Part shown: in pieces, positions 1 to 9,484 of the stretch
Layout of the letters: each line of letters begins with the position of its first letter
How positions within the stretch are numbered: the first letter of the stretch is position 1
Assembly: GCA_013001045.1 (NCBI GenBank)
Contig: JABDNG010000064.1
Span: 1-64,000 of the forward strand
DNA: 64,000 nt
Source: Woeseiaceae bacterium
Lineage (GTDB): Bacteria; Pseudomonadota; Gammaproteobacteria; Steroidobacterales; Woeseiaceae
Direction of reading: 5' to 3'
Translations under genes and position numbers: made by a program
Notes under the pieces: generated by a model
The model's database searches: none
Told to the model about the DNA's origin: nothing
What the model saw: the letters and a program-made list of their open reading frames with translations, nothing else

Positions 1-36
1 GCCAGCTTTCCGTCAGCTTCGCTGACCTCAATCTCT

Positions 37-1161
37 TTAATCCAGGACATGGTTCCTCGCTACGGTGGCCTCATCGGCGATTTTGTTATCGCTGGCGCTC
101 TGGTGCTCGAGAAAATCAAAAGTCGCACCGTCATCACCAAAAACAAATACGCGGCAGTCACCCCAATCGGATGCGAGCGTCCACGACTTGCCCTCTGCGA
201 CATCGCCGCGTATGCGCGTGGTCTCGCACCGTGCTTCAAAGCGTTTGACGTTACCATTGAGATTGGCAAAAGAGAACGTTCGGCGAGAGGGCCGATAGTG
301 CCAAAGCGGCTCACCTTTGTCGCAATTGCAGGGATTATAGATAGTCGCGCTGGCCCTGATGACCTCGTCGGATTTCATCGCCGCAGTTATTTGAGCGGCG
401 CGAGGGCCGAATTCGGCCAGCTCCGCGCTGTTGTCACGCTCTTTTTCCAGCAAGGCGTATGTTCGAAGCGCGTCGGCAAACAGTCCGAATTTGTCCTCCA
501 ACTCGAAGATCCTGCTCAGTAATTCGCGGCGGTCTTTGCCACCGAGCGCCTTGCGCGTCCCGATGGCGAGCGCACGCCGGTAATTTTCAAGCTTGCCGGC
601 GAAGTTCGCCTCGGCGCCGTCGACGCGGCCCATCATCAGCCACAGCATCGCTGACTCGTAGAGATTCCAGCCGCCCAATGCGTAAGCCTCATCGACCAGG
701 CGGCGAGCGTTGTCATATTCCTCGTGGTGCAGGTGCGTAACAATGCGGCGATACCGGCGGATGAAGTTCGATGTGGCGGCGTCTCGACCGCGCCGGATTT
801 CGGTACGAACAGTCACGATATTGTCGGGTAGCTCGGCGTCGGAGCTTGCAACATCGAAACGCCAACTCGGCAGCACCTTGCGAGCTTCCTCCTCGAAGCC
901 GGCGCCACCGCTCGATTCGATGATGATCGGGTCGATCGCGCGGCCGTCGGGCGTTACAACAAAGTGCATCCTGACCCAGCCTTCCTGGCCATTGCGCACG
1001 GCGTGACCGGGATAATCCGGTGGGGCCTGATCGATGACCAACGCCTTGCCCAGATTACTGAGCTCATGATCAAGTGTCTGTGCGTGACAAAGCGACACGT
1101 TTGCGAGGAGCGCGGTGAGCAGTGCGACGCTGGAGACTCCATTCCGAATACTGAGTGCCAT
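37..1161 (-). CDS. Exported TonB C-terminal-domain protein
   Basis: 374 residues starting with a probable Sec signal peptide (hydrophobic residues about 10-27, ending CHAQ). Residues about 40-110 resemble a TonB C-terminal domain: a YP-x-hydrophobic stretch (APPDYPGHA), then GWVRMHFVVTPDGR and a region ending in SWRF. The remaining 260 residues look mostly helical, possibly TPR-like, with a Cys-containing segment near residues 275-310. In classical TonB the domain is at the C-terminus behind a membrane anchor and a proline-rich spacer; here it is N-terminal with no anchor, so this is probably a periplasmic relative and not an energy transducer for outer-membrane receptors. Only 36 bases lie downstream in the window, including a small hairpin (12-26) without a T run. 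The function is not established. Confidence 0.7.
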   Translation of the reverse strand: MALSIRNGVSSVALLTALLANVSLCHAQTLDHELSNLGKALVIDQAPPDYPGHAVRNGQEGWVRMHFVVTPDGRAIDPIIIESSGGAGFEEEARKVLPSWRFDVASSDAELPDNIVTVRTEIRRGRDAATSNFIRRYRRIVTHLHHEEYDNARRLVDEAYALGGWNLYESAMLWLMMGRVDGAEANFAGKLENYRRALAIGTRKALGGKDRRELLSRIFELEDKFGLFADALRTYALLEKERDNSAELAEFGPRAAQITAAMKSDEVIRASATIYNPCNCDKGEPLWHYRPSRRTFSFANLNGNVKRFEARCETTRIRGDVAEGKSWTLASDWGDCRVFVFGDDGATFDFLEHQSASDNKIADEATVARNHVLD

Positions 1162-1222
1162 GCAATGCTTCCTTCTTGTTATTGCGCCGGCGTGGCAGCC
1201 GGCCCCCTATCGTCGGATGCTG

Positions 1223-1645
1223 TCAGGTTGCAAAAAGTTGCGTCGGGTCTGCAAAGCTTTTGAATTCCAGAGCGTTTGAAGACGGGTCATACAGAAACAG
1301 GGTAGCCTGTTCACCCACTTCGCCCGCAAATCGAATTCGGGGAGAAATGAGAAATTCGCACCCGGCGTCTTCGAGTCTGTCGGCAAGTGCCCGCCAGTCA
1401 CCCATATTCAGGACGACGCCGAAATGTCGCGAAGGCACCGCATCGCCGTCGACAGGATTGGTTGCCGAATTCCGACCGTCGTCGTCGACGAGGTGGAGCG
1501 TGAGCTGATGCCCAAAGAAGTCGAGGTCCGTCCAACGCGATGCGGTCCGGCCCTTGCCGCAACCCAGCAAGCCGCAATAGAAGGCCTCGGCGGCCACGAG
1601 ATCGGTCACAGGGATCGCGAGGTGAAAAGGACAGAGCTCAGCCAT
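1223..1645 (-). CDS. VOC (glyoxalase/dioxygenase) family protein
   Basis: 140 residues, a single vicinal-oxygen-chelate module pair. The start [22 protein letters not shown] is the typical first beta-alpha element with an early metal-ligand His, and the end [16 protein letters not shown] supplies the usual late Glu. The family binds a divalent metal and includes glyoxalases, dioxygenases and resistance proteins; the substrate cannot be read from the sequence. Its start overlaps the end of hemF by 8 bases on the same strand, so it is probably the last gene of the topA-tsaC-hemF unit. Confidence 0.8.
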   Translation of the reverse strand: MAELCPFHLAIPVTDLVAAEAFYCGLLGCGKGRTASRWTDLDFFGHQLTLHLVDDDGRNSATNPVDGDAVPSRHFGVVLNMGDWRALADRLEDAGCEFLISPRIRFAGEVGEQATLFLYDPSSNALEFKSFADPTQLFAT

Positions 1646-2549
1646 CGGCCTCTCCGAGCCAGTCGCGCGGCCTCAGGTAGTCCCGATAAAGCGTCTCCTC
1701 GGCTGATTCGGCCTCAGGAGCCCAGTTGTACGCCCAGCGAACTTGCGGTGGCAACGACATGAGTATCGATTCCGTGCGTCCGCCAGACTGCAGGCCGAAC
1801 AGGGTTCCACGATCGTACAGCAGGTTGAATTCGACGTATCGTCCGCGCCGATAAAGCTGGAAGTTTCGCTGCCGGTCGCCGTAAGGATGCGCGACACGTT
1901 TTTCCAAGATTGGCTTATAGCCGCGCAGGAAGCTGTCGCCGACCGATTGAACAAAGGCGAAGCTCTTGTCGAAGCCCTGTTCGTTGACATCATCGAAGAA
2001 CAGTCCACCGACACCGCGTGTTTCATCACGATGCTTGAGATAAAAGTAGCTGTCGCACCAGGTCTTGTAACGCGCGTACAGATCTGCGCCGAATGGTTCG
2101 CAAGCGGCTTTTGCCGTCGTGTGCCAATGCAACACATCCTCGTGAAAAGGATAATACGGCGTGAGGTCGAAGCCGCCACCAAACCACCAGACGGGGTTTT
2201 TCTCGCCCGCAGTAAAAAAGCGGAGATTCGCGTGTGTCGTCGGAACGTAAGGATTGCGCGGGTGCAGCACGAGGGAAACGCCAACCGCCTGAAAGCGCTT
2301 TCCGGCAAGCTCGGGGCGGGTTTTAGTGGCCGATGGCGGCATCTTGTCGCCGAATACGTGCGAAAAACCGACACCGGCCTGCTCGAACACGGCACCTTCC
2401 GCCAGCACGCGGCTCTCACCGCCACCGCCGCCGGGTCGTTCCCAGGTGTCGCGCGCGAAGCGTTCCTTGCCATCGCATTCCTCGAGTTCCGCGCAGATAC
2501 GGTTTTGCAGCGCCAACAGGTAGGTCTTTACGTCGTCGATAGGGCTCAT
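1638..2549 (-). CDS. hemF: Oxygen-dependent coproporphyrinogen III oxidase
   Basis: 303 residues, the usual length for HemF. The enzyme decarboxylates coproporphyrinogen III to protoporphyrinogen IX using O2 in the cytoplasm, a late step of haem synthesis. Characteristic segments are the GGGGESRVL region near residue 40, [14 protein letters not shown] near residue 100 with the conserved His, [11 protein letters not shown] near 125, and the C-terminal [19 protein letters not shown] and SLPPQVRW. It lies 2 bases after tsaC and overlaps the VOC gene downstream. Ferrochelatase, the last haem enzyme, is separately encoded at 31-32 kb. Confidence 0.97.
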   Translation of the reverse strand: MSPIDDVKTYLLALQNRICAELEECDGKERFARDTWERPGGGGGESRVLAEGAVFEQAGVGFSHVFGDKMPPSATKTRPELAGKRFQAVGVSLVLHPRNPYVPTTHANLRFFTAGEKNPVWWFGGGFDLTPYYPFHEDVLHWHTTAKAACEPFGADLYARYKTWCDSYFYLKHRDETRGVGGLFFDDVNEQGFDKSFAFVQSVGDSFLRGYKPILEKRVAHPYGDRQRNFQLYRRGRYVEFNLLYDRGTLFGLQSGGRTESILMSLPPQVRWAYNWAPEAESAEETLYRDYLRPRDWLGEADG

Positions 2550-2551
2550 TG

Positions 2552-3097
2552 TCAGCGTGGTCGCAGCACTTTTTTGCTGTGCAGATTACGAATTTCAGAC
2601 GCGCCGGACGCGGGTCCGCAGTCGCCCGGAACGATGTAGTCTACACGAGCACCAAATTGTCGGCGCAGCACGATGCGATGGCGTGCCGTCGATCTTCCAC
2701 TCAGGTTGGCGCTTGTTGACACAATCGGAGAATCAACGGCATCGCAGATCGCGGCGGCAACCGGGTTGCTTGTCAGGCGAACTGCGAGGCCGGCGTGCCT
2801 GCCGCGGATTAAAGGGTGAACCCTGGGCCCCGGCGACACGACCCATGTCACGGGTCGGGTCGGCTCCGGCGCGGGAAGTGATTGCCTGTCGGACAAGGAC
2901 ACCCATCCGTCCAGCTGATCGACGCTTGACGCGATGAGAATCAGGCCTTTTGCGACGTCGCGTTGCTTGATGTTCAAGAGTCTGGCGACGGCCGCGATGT
3001 CATCCGGCAGGCACCCCAGGCCAAATACGCCCTCGGTCGGATAGGCGATGACGCCACCACCGAGTAACACTTCAGCAGCACGCGTAACAAACATCAT
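2552..3097 (-). CDS. tsaC: Threonylcarbamoyl-AMP synthase (Sua5/YrdC/TsaC family)
   Basis: About 181 residues, single-domain TsaC type with no C-terminal Sua5 extension. It makes threonylcarbamoyl-AMP from threonine, bicarbonate and ATP for the t6A modification of ANN-decoding tRNAs. Recognisable parts are [14 protein letters not shown] near the N-terminus, the [13 protein letters not shown] segment (family K-R-x-x-K-G), and [12 protein letters not shown] with the S-x-x-N signature. Two in-frame ATGs (3097, 3094) follow a GTG at 3100; none has a strong Shine-Dalgarno, so the exact start is uncertain by one or two codons. It sits between topA and hemF, a common gammaproteobacterial order. Confidence 0.93.
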   Translation of the reverse strand: MMFVTRAAEVLLGGGVIAYPTEGVFGLGCLPDDIAAVARLLNIKQRDVAKGLILIASSVDQLDGWVSLSDRQSLPAPEPTRPVTWVVSPGPRVHPLIRGRHAGLAVRLTSNPVAAAICDAVDSPIVSTSANLSGRSTARHRIVLRRQFGARVDYIVPGDCGPASGASEIRNLHSKKVLRPR

Positions 3098-3107
3098 CAC
3101 TCAGTAC

Positions 3108-5588
3108 TCAGCCGCTTTTCTTTTTCGCTTTTTTTGCGGCCTTCTTCTTCGCGGTTTTTCTCGCAGTTTTCTTCTTGGCTTTCTTCCTGGCCTTTTTCTT
3201 GGCGGGTTTCTTTTTTGCGGCCTTCTTCTTGCTGGTGCTCGTCGCGGCCTTCTTTTTCGCGACTTTCTTCTTGCCTCTGCGGCCTCGCTCGGGCGCCGCG
3301 GCCAGTAATTCCTGGCACTCTTCGAGGGTTAGCGACTTGGGTTCCCTGTCCTTGGGAACGCGAGCGTTTTTCGCCTTATTGGTAATGTACGGCCCATAAC
3401 GACCGTTAAGTACCTGGATGCCTTCTTCCTCGAAATCCTGAATGATGCGATTCGCATCTTCGATCTTTTTGGCCTCGATCAGCTCAAGCGCCCGCGGCAA
3501 CTCGATCGTGTAAGGATCGTCGTTATTGTCTTCGCCACCGCGAATGGATACGTACTTGTCGCCGTAGCGAACATACGGGCCGAAACGTCCGACACTTGCG
3601 GATACGGGCAATCCATCCGGAGTCTCGCCGAGTTTTCTCGGCAACTTGAACAGAGCCATCGCCGTCTCGAGGTCGATGTCGTTCATCTTTTGACCCGGCC
3701 GCAAGCCGGCAAATTTCGGCTTCTCTTCGTCGTCTTTGGTGCCAATCTGAACGAAAGGACCGTAGCGGCCCATGCGCACGGTCACCGGCTTGCCGGACTT
3801 CGGGTCGGTTCCCAATTCACGCGCCTGCGCAACCTGTTCGCGAGTCACCGAGGTCTCTTTATCTTCACAGAGCTCGTGAAATGGCTGCCAGAAGTCTTCG
3901 AGCACGGGAACCCACGCTTTCTCGCCGAGCGATACAAGGTCGAGATCGTCTTCGAGTTTTGCCGTGAAATCGTAGTCGACGTATTTCGTGAAATGTTCCG
4001 TCAGGAATCCGATGACGATGCGACTGATGTCGGTCGGCAAAAAGCGCTTGCCGTCCATTTCGACATACTCACGATTCTTGAGTGTCGCGATGATGCTGGC
4101 ATAGGTAGAGGGCCTGCCGATGCCGTACTCCTCGAGTGTCTTGACGAGGCTGGCTTCAGTGAACCGTGGCGGTGGTTCCGTAAAGTGCTGTTCGGGGCGC
4201 AGCGCTTCGAGCTTGATCGTGTCGCCCTCGCTGATTTCGGGCAGCAGGCGGTCGGTGTCGTCATCTTTCGAGTCGTCCTTACCTTCCTGGTAAACCGCCA
4301 TGAAGCCTGGCTCGACAAGCACCGAACCGTTCGCACGCATTCGATGGCCTTGTTCCGCGGGGCCGGCGGCCATTTCGATAGCCACCGTATCGAAGACGGC
4401 CGGTACCATCTGGCAGGCCATCGTTCGCTTCCAGATCAGTGAGTAGAGCTTGTACTGATCGTCGTCCAGAGATCCCCTGATCTCGTCCGGTATATAGGCA
4501 ACGGACGTCGGGCGCACAGCCTCGTGCGCTTCCTGCGCGTTTTTTGATTTGTTCTTGAACGCCCGGGCCTCATCCGGCACGTTGTCCGCGCCGTAGCGCT
4601 CCGTGATCACCTGCCGTATTTCTTCAACTGCGGACGCTGCAAGCGTCACGGAGTCGGTACGCATATAGGTAATCAGTCCGACATTTCCCTCGCCAGGCAA
4701 CTCAATACCTTCGTAGAGTCTCTGAGCGACCCGCATGGTGCGCTGTGTGTTGAACCCGAGTTTGCGAGACGCCTCCTGCTGCAATGTTGACGTCGTAAAA
4801 GGCGCAGCCGGATTGCGACGGCGTTGCTTCTTGGTGACGCTTACGACATCGAATTGACCCTGCGCCGCATCGAGAATCGTTCTTTCGACATCGCGTGCCG
4901 CGGTTTCGTCTACAAAACTGAATTGTTCGACCTTGTCGCCTTTATAGCTGACGAGGCGCGAGACAAACGGTTGCTCGTTTTTGCTGACGTCCGCTTCGAT
5001 CGACCAGTACTCGCGCGCCTTGAATGCTTCGATCTCGAGTTCGCGCTCGACGATCATGCGCAGCGCCGGGCTTTGTACGCGACCGGCGGAAAGACCCCGC
5101 TGCACCTTTTTCCACAGCAATGGTGACAGGTTGAAGCCAACCAGGTAATCGAGCGCACGACGAGCCTGCTGCGCGCCGACGAGGTCGCCGGATAACTGGC
5201 GTGGGTTGGCGACGGCGTCCTGCACGGCCTGTTTGGTGATTTCATGAAACACGACACGATGCACGGCCTTAGAATTCAGTGCTTTTCTTTCCTTAAGCAA
5301 CTCAATCAAATGCCATGAGATGGCCTCGCCCTCACGATCGGGGTCAGTTGCGAGGTAAAGGGCATCGGCTTTCTTCAGCGCGCGCATGATGGCCTTGACG
5401 TGTTTTTCATTGCGCTCAATAACCTGGTACTTCATCGAGAATTGATTCTCGGTGTCAACGGCGCCCTCTTTGGGAACCAGGTCCCGAACATGGCCATAGG
5501 ACGCCAAGACATCGAAATCCTTGCCCAGGTACTTGCTGATCGTCTTCGCCTTGGCAGGCGACTCAACAATGACGAGATTCTTTGACAT
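3108..5588 (-). CDS. topA: DNA topoisomerase I with lysine-rich tail
   Basis: 826 residues, type IA topoisomerase that relaxes negative supercoils. The Toprim domain at the N-terminus has KAKTISKYLG and the acidic TDPDREGE (81-88); the catalytic tyrosine is in GLITYMRTDS, Y308. After the core come at least three glycine-rich C-terminal repeats with the GRYGPF/Y pattern (GRYGPFVQ, GRFGPYVR, GRYGPYIT). The CxxC zinc ribbons of the E. coli enzyme are not seen. The last 55 or so residues are almost entirely Lys, Ala and Arg with 'AKKK' repeats, probably a flexible DNA-binding tail. It is preceded by smg and a terminator, and followed closely by tsaC. Confidence 0.97.
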   Translation of the reverse strand: MSKNLVIVESPAKAKTISKYLGKDFDVLASYGHVRDLVPKEGAVDTENQFSMKYQVIERNEKHVKAIMRALKKADALYLATDPDREGEAISWHLIELLKERKALNSKAVHRVVFHEITKQAVQDAVANPRQLSGDLVGAQQARRALDYLVGFNLSPLLWKKVQRGLSAGRVQSPALRMIVERELEIEAFKAREYWSIEADVSKNEQPFVSRLVSYKGDKVEQFSFVDETAARDVERTILDAAQGQFDVVSVTKKQRRRNPAAPFTTSTLQQEASRKLGFNTQRTMRVAQRLYEGIELPGEGNVGLITYMRTDSVTLAASAVEEIRQVITERYGADNVPDEARAFKNKSKNAQEAHEAVRPTSVAYIPDEIRGSLDDDQYKLYSLIWKRTMACQMVPAVFDTVAIEMAAGPAEQGHRMRANGSVLVEPGFMAVYQEGKDDSKDDDTDRLLPEISEGDTIKLEALRPEQHFTEPPPRFTEASLVKTLEEYGIGRPSTYASIIATLKNREYVEMDGKRFLPTDISRIVIGFLTEHFTKYVDYDFTAKLEDDLDLVSLGEKAWVPVLEDFWQPFHELCEDKETSVTREQVAQARELGTDPKSGKPVTVRMGRYGPFVQIGTKDDEEKPKFAGLRPGQKMNDIDLETAMALFKLPRKLGETPDGLPVSASVGRFGPYVRYGDKYVSIRGGEDNNDDPYTIELPRALELIEAKKIEDANRIIQDFEEEGIQVLNGRYGPYITNKAKNARVPKDREPKSLTLEECQELLAAAPERGRRGKKKVAKKKAATSTSKKKAAKKKPAKKKARKKAKKKTARKTAKKKAAKKAKKKSG

Positions 5589-5611
5589 CTTGGATTATGG
5601 GCCTCAAAAGC

Positions 5612-5637
5612 AGAAAACCGCGGACTATGCCGCGGTT
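5612..5637 (-). terminator. Hairpin terminator downstream of smg
   Basis: Perfect 8-bp stem AACCGCGG/CCGCGGTT (5616-5623 and 5630-5637) with a 6-base loop. On the minus strand the 3' arm runs into TTTTCTGC, a short U tract. It lies between the smg stop codon and the topA start, so it would separate the dprA-smg unit from topA. Confidence 0.55.
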
Positions 5638-5684
5638 CAATTACAGGCTTGTTCGCAGTGTGTCAAGAGATTCGCATTTCTCGA

Positions 5685-6161
5685 CTAATGAATTGAGCCA
5701 GATGTGTCCTCGAACACAAGGTCTTCCATGCGAGCGTAGGCGAGCTCCTGACCCGGTTGACTGAACAAGACCATGAGCACAACCCACTTGATCTGATCGA
5801 CGTCGATATCGGCCGTTTCCAGCGCCAGCAAACGGTCCACTAGTATCTCGCGCTGCGGGGGTGACAGAATACCGATCTGCTCGAGGTACGTGATATAGCC
5901 GCGGCAGCCCGCATCCAGCCGTTCGTGTTCGAAGTCATTGAATATGCGAGTGCCGTGCCCGGTCTGACTGCCGTAGTCGAGGCATTGCTGCTGGTCTGTC
6001 AATGCGTCCAGCCACGAGAGCGCGCGCTCGATCTCGGCGTCACCGAAGCCCGCGCGCGACAACTCGGCGCGCAGCTCACTCTGGTCGGCTTCCGGTTCTT
6101 CTTCCGTGTCGACGTACGTCTCGAACAGGTACATGAGCACGTCAAGTACGTTTTCTTTCAT
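5685..6161 (-). CDS. smg: Smg family protein (DUF494)
   Basis: 158 residues, the usual Smg length. Typical opening MKENVLDVLMYLFETY, a central acidic region, and the family's conserved C-terminal part DVDQIKWVVLMVLFSQPGQE. The biochemical role is not known; the gene is recognised by its constant placement between dprA and topA in gamma- and betaproteobacteria, which holds here. It starts 39 bases after dprA and is followed by a hairpin terminator. Confidence 0.93.
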   Translation of the reverse strand: MKENVLDVLMYLFETYVDTEEEPEADQSELRAELSRAGFGDAEIERALSWLDALTDQQQCLDYGSQTGHGTRIFNDFEHERLDAGCRGYITYLEQIGILSPPQREILVDRLLALETADIDVDQIKWVVLMVLFSQPGQELAYARMEDLVFEDTSGSIH

Positions 6162-6200
6162 GCCTGGAGCGGTTCCTTGCGCTGTCGTTTGACTAAATGC

Positions 6201-7301
6201 TCAATTTGATAAGATGTATCGTCCGCCGGACAATGACTCCACTTCTCCATGGAGCTCCAGGATCAGAAGCATGGAGGAAAGCTGATCGATCGTCAATCCG
6301 GATTGGATTTCCATCTCGTCGATCGACATGGGGTCATGGCTGAGAATAGCCCGTAGCTCGTCGTAATCATTGTCATTATCATCGGGCGGTGCTTTCGCAA
6401 GTACCGGACCTTCTGCTTTCTGCCGCATGTGCCCGGTCAGCGGCGCGAGCTCATTGATGATATCGCCGGCAGTCTCTACGAGTTTTGCGCCTTGTCGAAT
6501 GAGCTCATGGCAGCCTCGAGCCAGCGGATTATGAATCGAACCCGGTAGTGCGAATACTTCTCGGCCCTGTTCCGCAGCCAGCCGCGCCGTTATCAGTGAG
6601 CCGCTGCGCCTGGCGGCTTCGATGACCAGGGTTCCGAGGCAGAGGCCACTGATGAGCCTGTTGCGTTCCGGGAAGCGCCAGGGCAGTGGTCGTGCATCCA
6701 GCGGGTATTCGGAGACCAGCGCCCCGCTTTTCACGATTGCATGGGCAAGGTCACGGTTAGCCGTGGGGTACACGCGGTCAATGCCATGGCCGAGAAAAGC
6801 AACGGTGCCACCACCGGCATCGAGAGCCCCCCGATGAGCGGCGGTATCTATTCCCTCGGCAAGGCCACTGACGATTGAGAATCCCTGCCGGGCGAGGTAT
6901 CTCGCAAATTCAAGTGAATTGCGCAATCCACCTCGTGTCGGGTTTCGACTACCGACGATCGCTATCGATGGCAGATGCAGGGCGTCGATGCTGCCGTTCA
7001 CATATAAAAGGAGTGGGCGTCCCGGAATTTGCGTAAGAAGTTCGGGGTAACTGTCATGACCGAAGGTAACCAGGTGATGCGCATCGTTCTCGAGCCAACG
7101 CAGGCTCCTGGACAGTTCCTCGTCGTCCGGCGACAAGATTGCCGAACTCTTGTCGTCGGATAACCCGGCATCAACAAGGTCACGCGCCTTCTGCGCGACA
7201 ATGGTTTCAACATCGCCAAACCTGGACAAGAGCCCATGCAGCTCGGCAACGCGCAGCTCTGCTTGCGCGAGAATCAGCCATGCCCGGCTTGTTTGATCCA
7301 T
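6201..7301 (-). CDS. dprA: DNA-processing protein DprA
   Basis: 366 residues from the chosen ATG (MDQTSRAWLILAQ); an upstream in-frame start would add 14 residues that do not look like the family N-terminus. DprA protects incoming single-stranded DNA and loads RecA during transformation. An N-terminal helical SAM/HhH region is followed by the Rossmann-like core with IVGSRNPTRGG, SGLAEGIDTAAHRGAL, FLGHGIDRVYP and PERNRLISGL, and a C-terminal winged-helix-like domain. It lies downstream of the LysM gene beyond a strong terminator, so it probably has its own promoter in the 7302-7393 region; no clear one was found. Confidence 0.95.
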   Translation of the reverse strand: MDQTSRAWLILAQAELRVAELHGLLSRFGDVETIVAQKARDLVDAGLSDDKSSAILSPDDEELSRSLRWLENDAHHLVTFGHDSYPELLTQIPGRPLLLYVNGSIDALHLPSIAIVGSRNPTRGGLRNSLEFARYLARQGFSIVSGLAEGIDTAAHRGALDAGGGTVAFLGHGIDRVYPTANRDLAHAIVKSGALVSEYPLDARPLPWRFPERNRLISGLCLGTLVIEAARRSGSLITARLAAEQGREVFALPGSIHNPLARGCHELIRQGAKLVETAGDIINELAPLTGHMRQKAEGPVLAKAPPDDNDNDYDELRAILSHDPMSIDEMEIQSGLTIDQLSSMLLILELHGEVESLSGGRYILSN

Positions 7302-7393
7302 TGGCGAATCCGAGAACGGGTAACAGGACCATGATACCGCCACAGGCCGGATATGCTCTGCACATAATTGGACGCCATAGTGGCAAATGGCAT

Positions 7394-7421
7394 AAAAAAA
7401 ACGGCGCCGTCAAGGCGCCGT
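7394..7421 (-). terminator. Strong intrinsic terminator after the LysM gene
   Basis: Perfect 8-bp stem ACGGCGCC/GGCGCCGT (7401-7408 and 7414-7421), 5-base loop, followed on the minus strand by eight T residues (7401-7394). It lies 27 bases past the stop codon of the LysM gene. Confidence 0.88.
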
Positions 7422-7448
7422 CGTTTTAACAATGCTGAGGGTGTGCGT

Positions 7449-8648
7449 TTAGCGAATCGGATTCCGTACGGCGTCAAGCACGTGAATGGCCTGTGTCGCT
7501 TCCATCACGAGTCCGTAGCTGATCCGATCGAAGGTCTTGAACACCATGACCGTCCCTGCTTGCTCATCCGGCAGCCGGACCTTGCCACCTGCGATACGGT
7601 CACGTATGACCTCGCCGGTCTGGAAAACCGACAGGACATCGCCGATGGACAAGCCGTGATTCGAGCCGCGATTCATGACGACAACCTGGTACTGACCTAT
7701 CTGCGTAACGCCACCAACAACCGAAATGATACGGCCGTCGACAACAGAGCCAGGTGCGGTCGGGAAGAAGTTCAGCGGGAGATCAACGACTTCAGGCAAC
7801 AGGCGATCGCCTCTCAAGGCCTCCCGATTCGTGTCCGTCAACGCGACGGTAGCGGGGTCCCCGCCTCGCTGAAGTTGTCCCTCACCGACGACGAGACCCT
7901 CGTAGCCGATCAGGCGGTTGTCGTCCGGATCATGCAAAGGATCGCCTATGTGGACAACGTTGTAGCGTGAGCCCAGCGCATCGCCGGAAATGCCACGTAC
8001 ATAGATTTCATTGCCAGCGGCGGCGACGAGGTGTTCACCACGCGTTTCGAGCAGGTAGGGCAGCGAGTCTGCCTGGTCTTTCTCGAGAATAACGCCGGAG
8101 CTTAAGAAAGCAGCGACCGCCTCATAGGGAATGCTGCTGATCGCTTCTGTCAGCGGCGTGATTCGCGCCTGTGGCGATAGCCGGTAAGCCGATCCCCGCA
8201 CGTTCGTGATGCGTGGCTGCCCATCGATATAGACCAGGCCGAGCACGTCGCCGGGGTAAATGAGGTGCGGGTTTTCAATATCAGGATTGACGTACCAGAT
8301 TTCGGGCCAGTACCACGGGTCCTTGAGGAAGGTCCCGGCGATGTCCCAGAGCGTATCGCCGACCTTGACGACGTATTCGTTGGGAGCCCCCGACGCCAGC
8401 GGCACAGGCTCGCTGACGCGTTGCAGAACCGGTTCGTTGTACGACGGCTGCGACGTTGCGCTACTGCGCCCGGGCTCGAGCGACGAGGAAGCGCCGCCAG
8501 ATGCCTGCGACGATGAGACGACAGGCGTGCCGGTACTCTGCGACGCATCGTTGGAAAACGGATTCAAAGAGCATCCGGCCAGGGTAACCGCCAGCGAAAC
8601 AAACGTCAGTCGGTAACTGTTTTTCAGGCATATCTTGCTGAGAGACAT
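7449..8648 (-). CDS. LysM-domain lipoprotein
   Basis: 399 residues from MSLSKICLKN; an upstream start would add 17 residues ahead of what is clearly a lipoprotein signal. The signal ends in a lipobox VTLAGC with the lipidated Cys at about residue 26. A Ser/Pro-rich linker leads to a LysM module (EYVVKVGDTLWDIAGTFL ... NPHLIYPGDVLGL), which binds peptidoglycan; the Trp-rich insert KDPWYWPEIW is typical of this proteobacterial subgroup. The C-terminal 250 residues have no recognised domain. The gene is often found divergent from def-fmt and upstream of dprA, as here. A role as an envelope-associated protein is inferred. Confidence 0.88.
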   Translation of the reverse strand: MSLSKICLKNSYRLTFVSLAVTLAGCSLNPFSNDASQSTGTPVVSSSQASGGASSSLEPGRSSATSQPSYNEPVLQRVSEPVPLASGAPNEYVVKVGDTLWDIAGTFLKDPWYWPEIWYVNPDIENPHLIYPGDVLGLVYIDGQPRITNVRGSAYRLSPQARITPLTEAISSIPYEAVAAFLSSGVILEKDQADSLPYLLETRGEHLVAAAGNEIYVRGISGDALGSRYNVVHIGDPLHDPDDNRLIGYEGLVVGEGQLQRGGDPATVALTDTNREALRGDRLLPEVVDLPLNFFPTAPGSVVDGRIISVVGGVTQIGQYQVVVMNRGSNHGLSIGDVLSVFQTGEVIRDRIAGGKVRLPDEQAGTVMVFKTFDRISYGLVMEATQAIHVLDAVRNPIR

Positions 8649-8834
8649 AATTCGCGGGTGCTCCATACAAATTGGTTTGGGCCGGGGCTTTCCAGGCATT
8701 GCTATACTATGTCGATCCGATCAAGCTTAGGCTGCTAATTACGTCACATTTCCGGCCCCAGTTGCGGCGCGGAAGGGTGTTTTTCAGGCGGCATTGTCTG
8801 ACATCTTATTCAATAAAGTCAAACATTTAGGTCG

Positions 8835-8863
8835 TTTATGTGGGAGTCCACGCGAAATATAGT
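8835..8863 (+). promoter_or_regulatory. Candidate sigma-70 promoter for def-fmt-rsmB
   Basis: TTTATG (8835-8840), 17-base spacer, TATAGT (8858-8863); the -10 matches consensus at 5 of 6 positions, the -35 at 3 of 6. It lies 67 bases before the def start in the 281-bp divergent region between the LysM gene and def. The spacer contains GTGGGAGTCCAC, a short palindrome. Confidence 0.35.
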
Positions 8864-8929
8864 CGGATTCATTATGTTTCGAAGGGTTGATTTTGAGTAT
8901 TCGGCCGCAAGAATGGCCTGTAAGTAATT

Positions 8930-9448
8930 ATGGCGAAACTGAAGATTTTGGAATTTCCTGACCCGCGGCTCAGGACGAAAGCAACCCCCGTTGAGGTGGT
9001 TGACGATAACTTGCGCGCGTTCATCGGTGACATGTTCGAAACGATGTACGCCGCGCCCGGTATCGGCCTCGCCGCGACCCAGGTAGACCTGCACAAGCGT
9101 CTCCTGATCACCGACGTGACGGCCGACAAGTCAGAACCACACGTGTTGATCAATCCTGAAATCCTTGAAAGAGACGGCGTTACGATCAGCGATGAGGGTT
9201 GCCTCTCTGTTCCGGGGTACTACGAAGAGGTCGAGCGTGCCGAGCATATTCGGGTTCGTTTTATCGATCGGCAGGGCGAGGCGCAGGAAATGGAGGCCGA
9301 AGGACTGCTGGCGATTTGTATCCAGCATGAAATGGACCACCTGGACGGCAAGTTGTTTGTAGACTACCTGTCCGAGGCCAAACGGCAGCGCATACGCAAG
9401 AAGCTGCTCAAAGAGCGCCGCCATCAATCCGCCGCGGTCGTCTTATAG
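8930..9448 (+). CDS. def: Peptide deformylase
   Basis: 172 residues. Removes the N-formyl group from new proteins. All three signature motifs are intact: GIGLAATQ (44-51), EGCLSVPG (89-96) with the metal-ligand C91, and QHEMDHLDG (132-140) with ligands H133 and H137 and catalytic E134. It is the first gene of a def-fmt-rsmB run, divergent from the LysM lipoprotein gene. Confidence 0.98.
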   Translation: MAKLKILEFPDPRLRTKATPVEVVDDNLRAFIGDMFETMYAAPGIGLAATQVDLHKRLLITDVTADKSEPHVLINPEILERDGVTISDEGCLSVPGYYEEVERAEHIRVRFIDRQGEAQEMEAEGLLAICIQHEMDHLDGKLFVDYLSEAKRQRIRKKLLKERRHQSAAVVL

Positions 9449-9484
9449 GCGATCGGCCGGGGAGTCACAACCAACACCGCCGTT

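Noticed and set aside
1186-1203. GCCGGC-N6-GCCGGC hairpin before the TonB-domain gene
   Set aside because: Symmetric but without a T run on either strand; it is likely chance in GC-rich DNA.
1743-2639. 298-codon plus-strand frame opposite hemF
   Set aside because: Covers conserved hemF sequence on the other strand and has no signals of its own.
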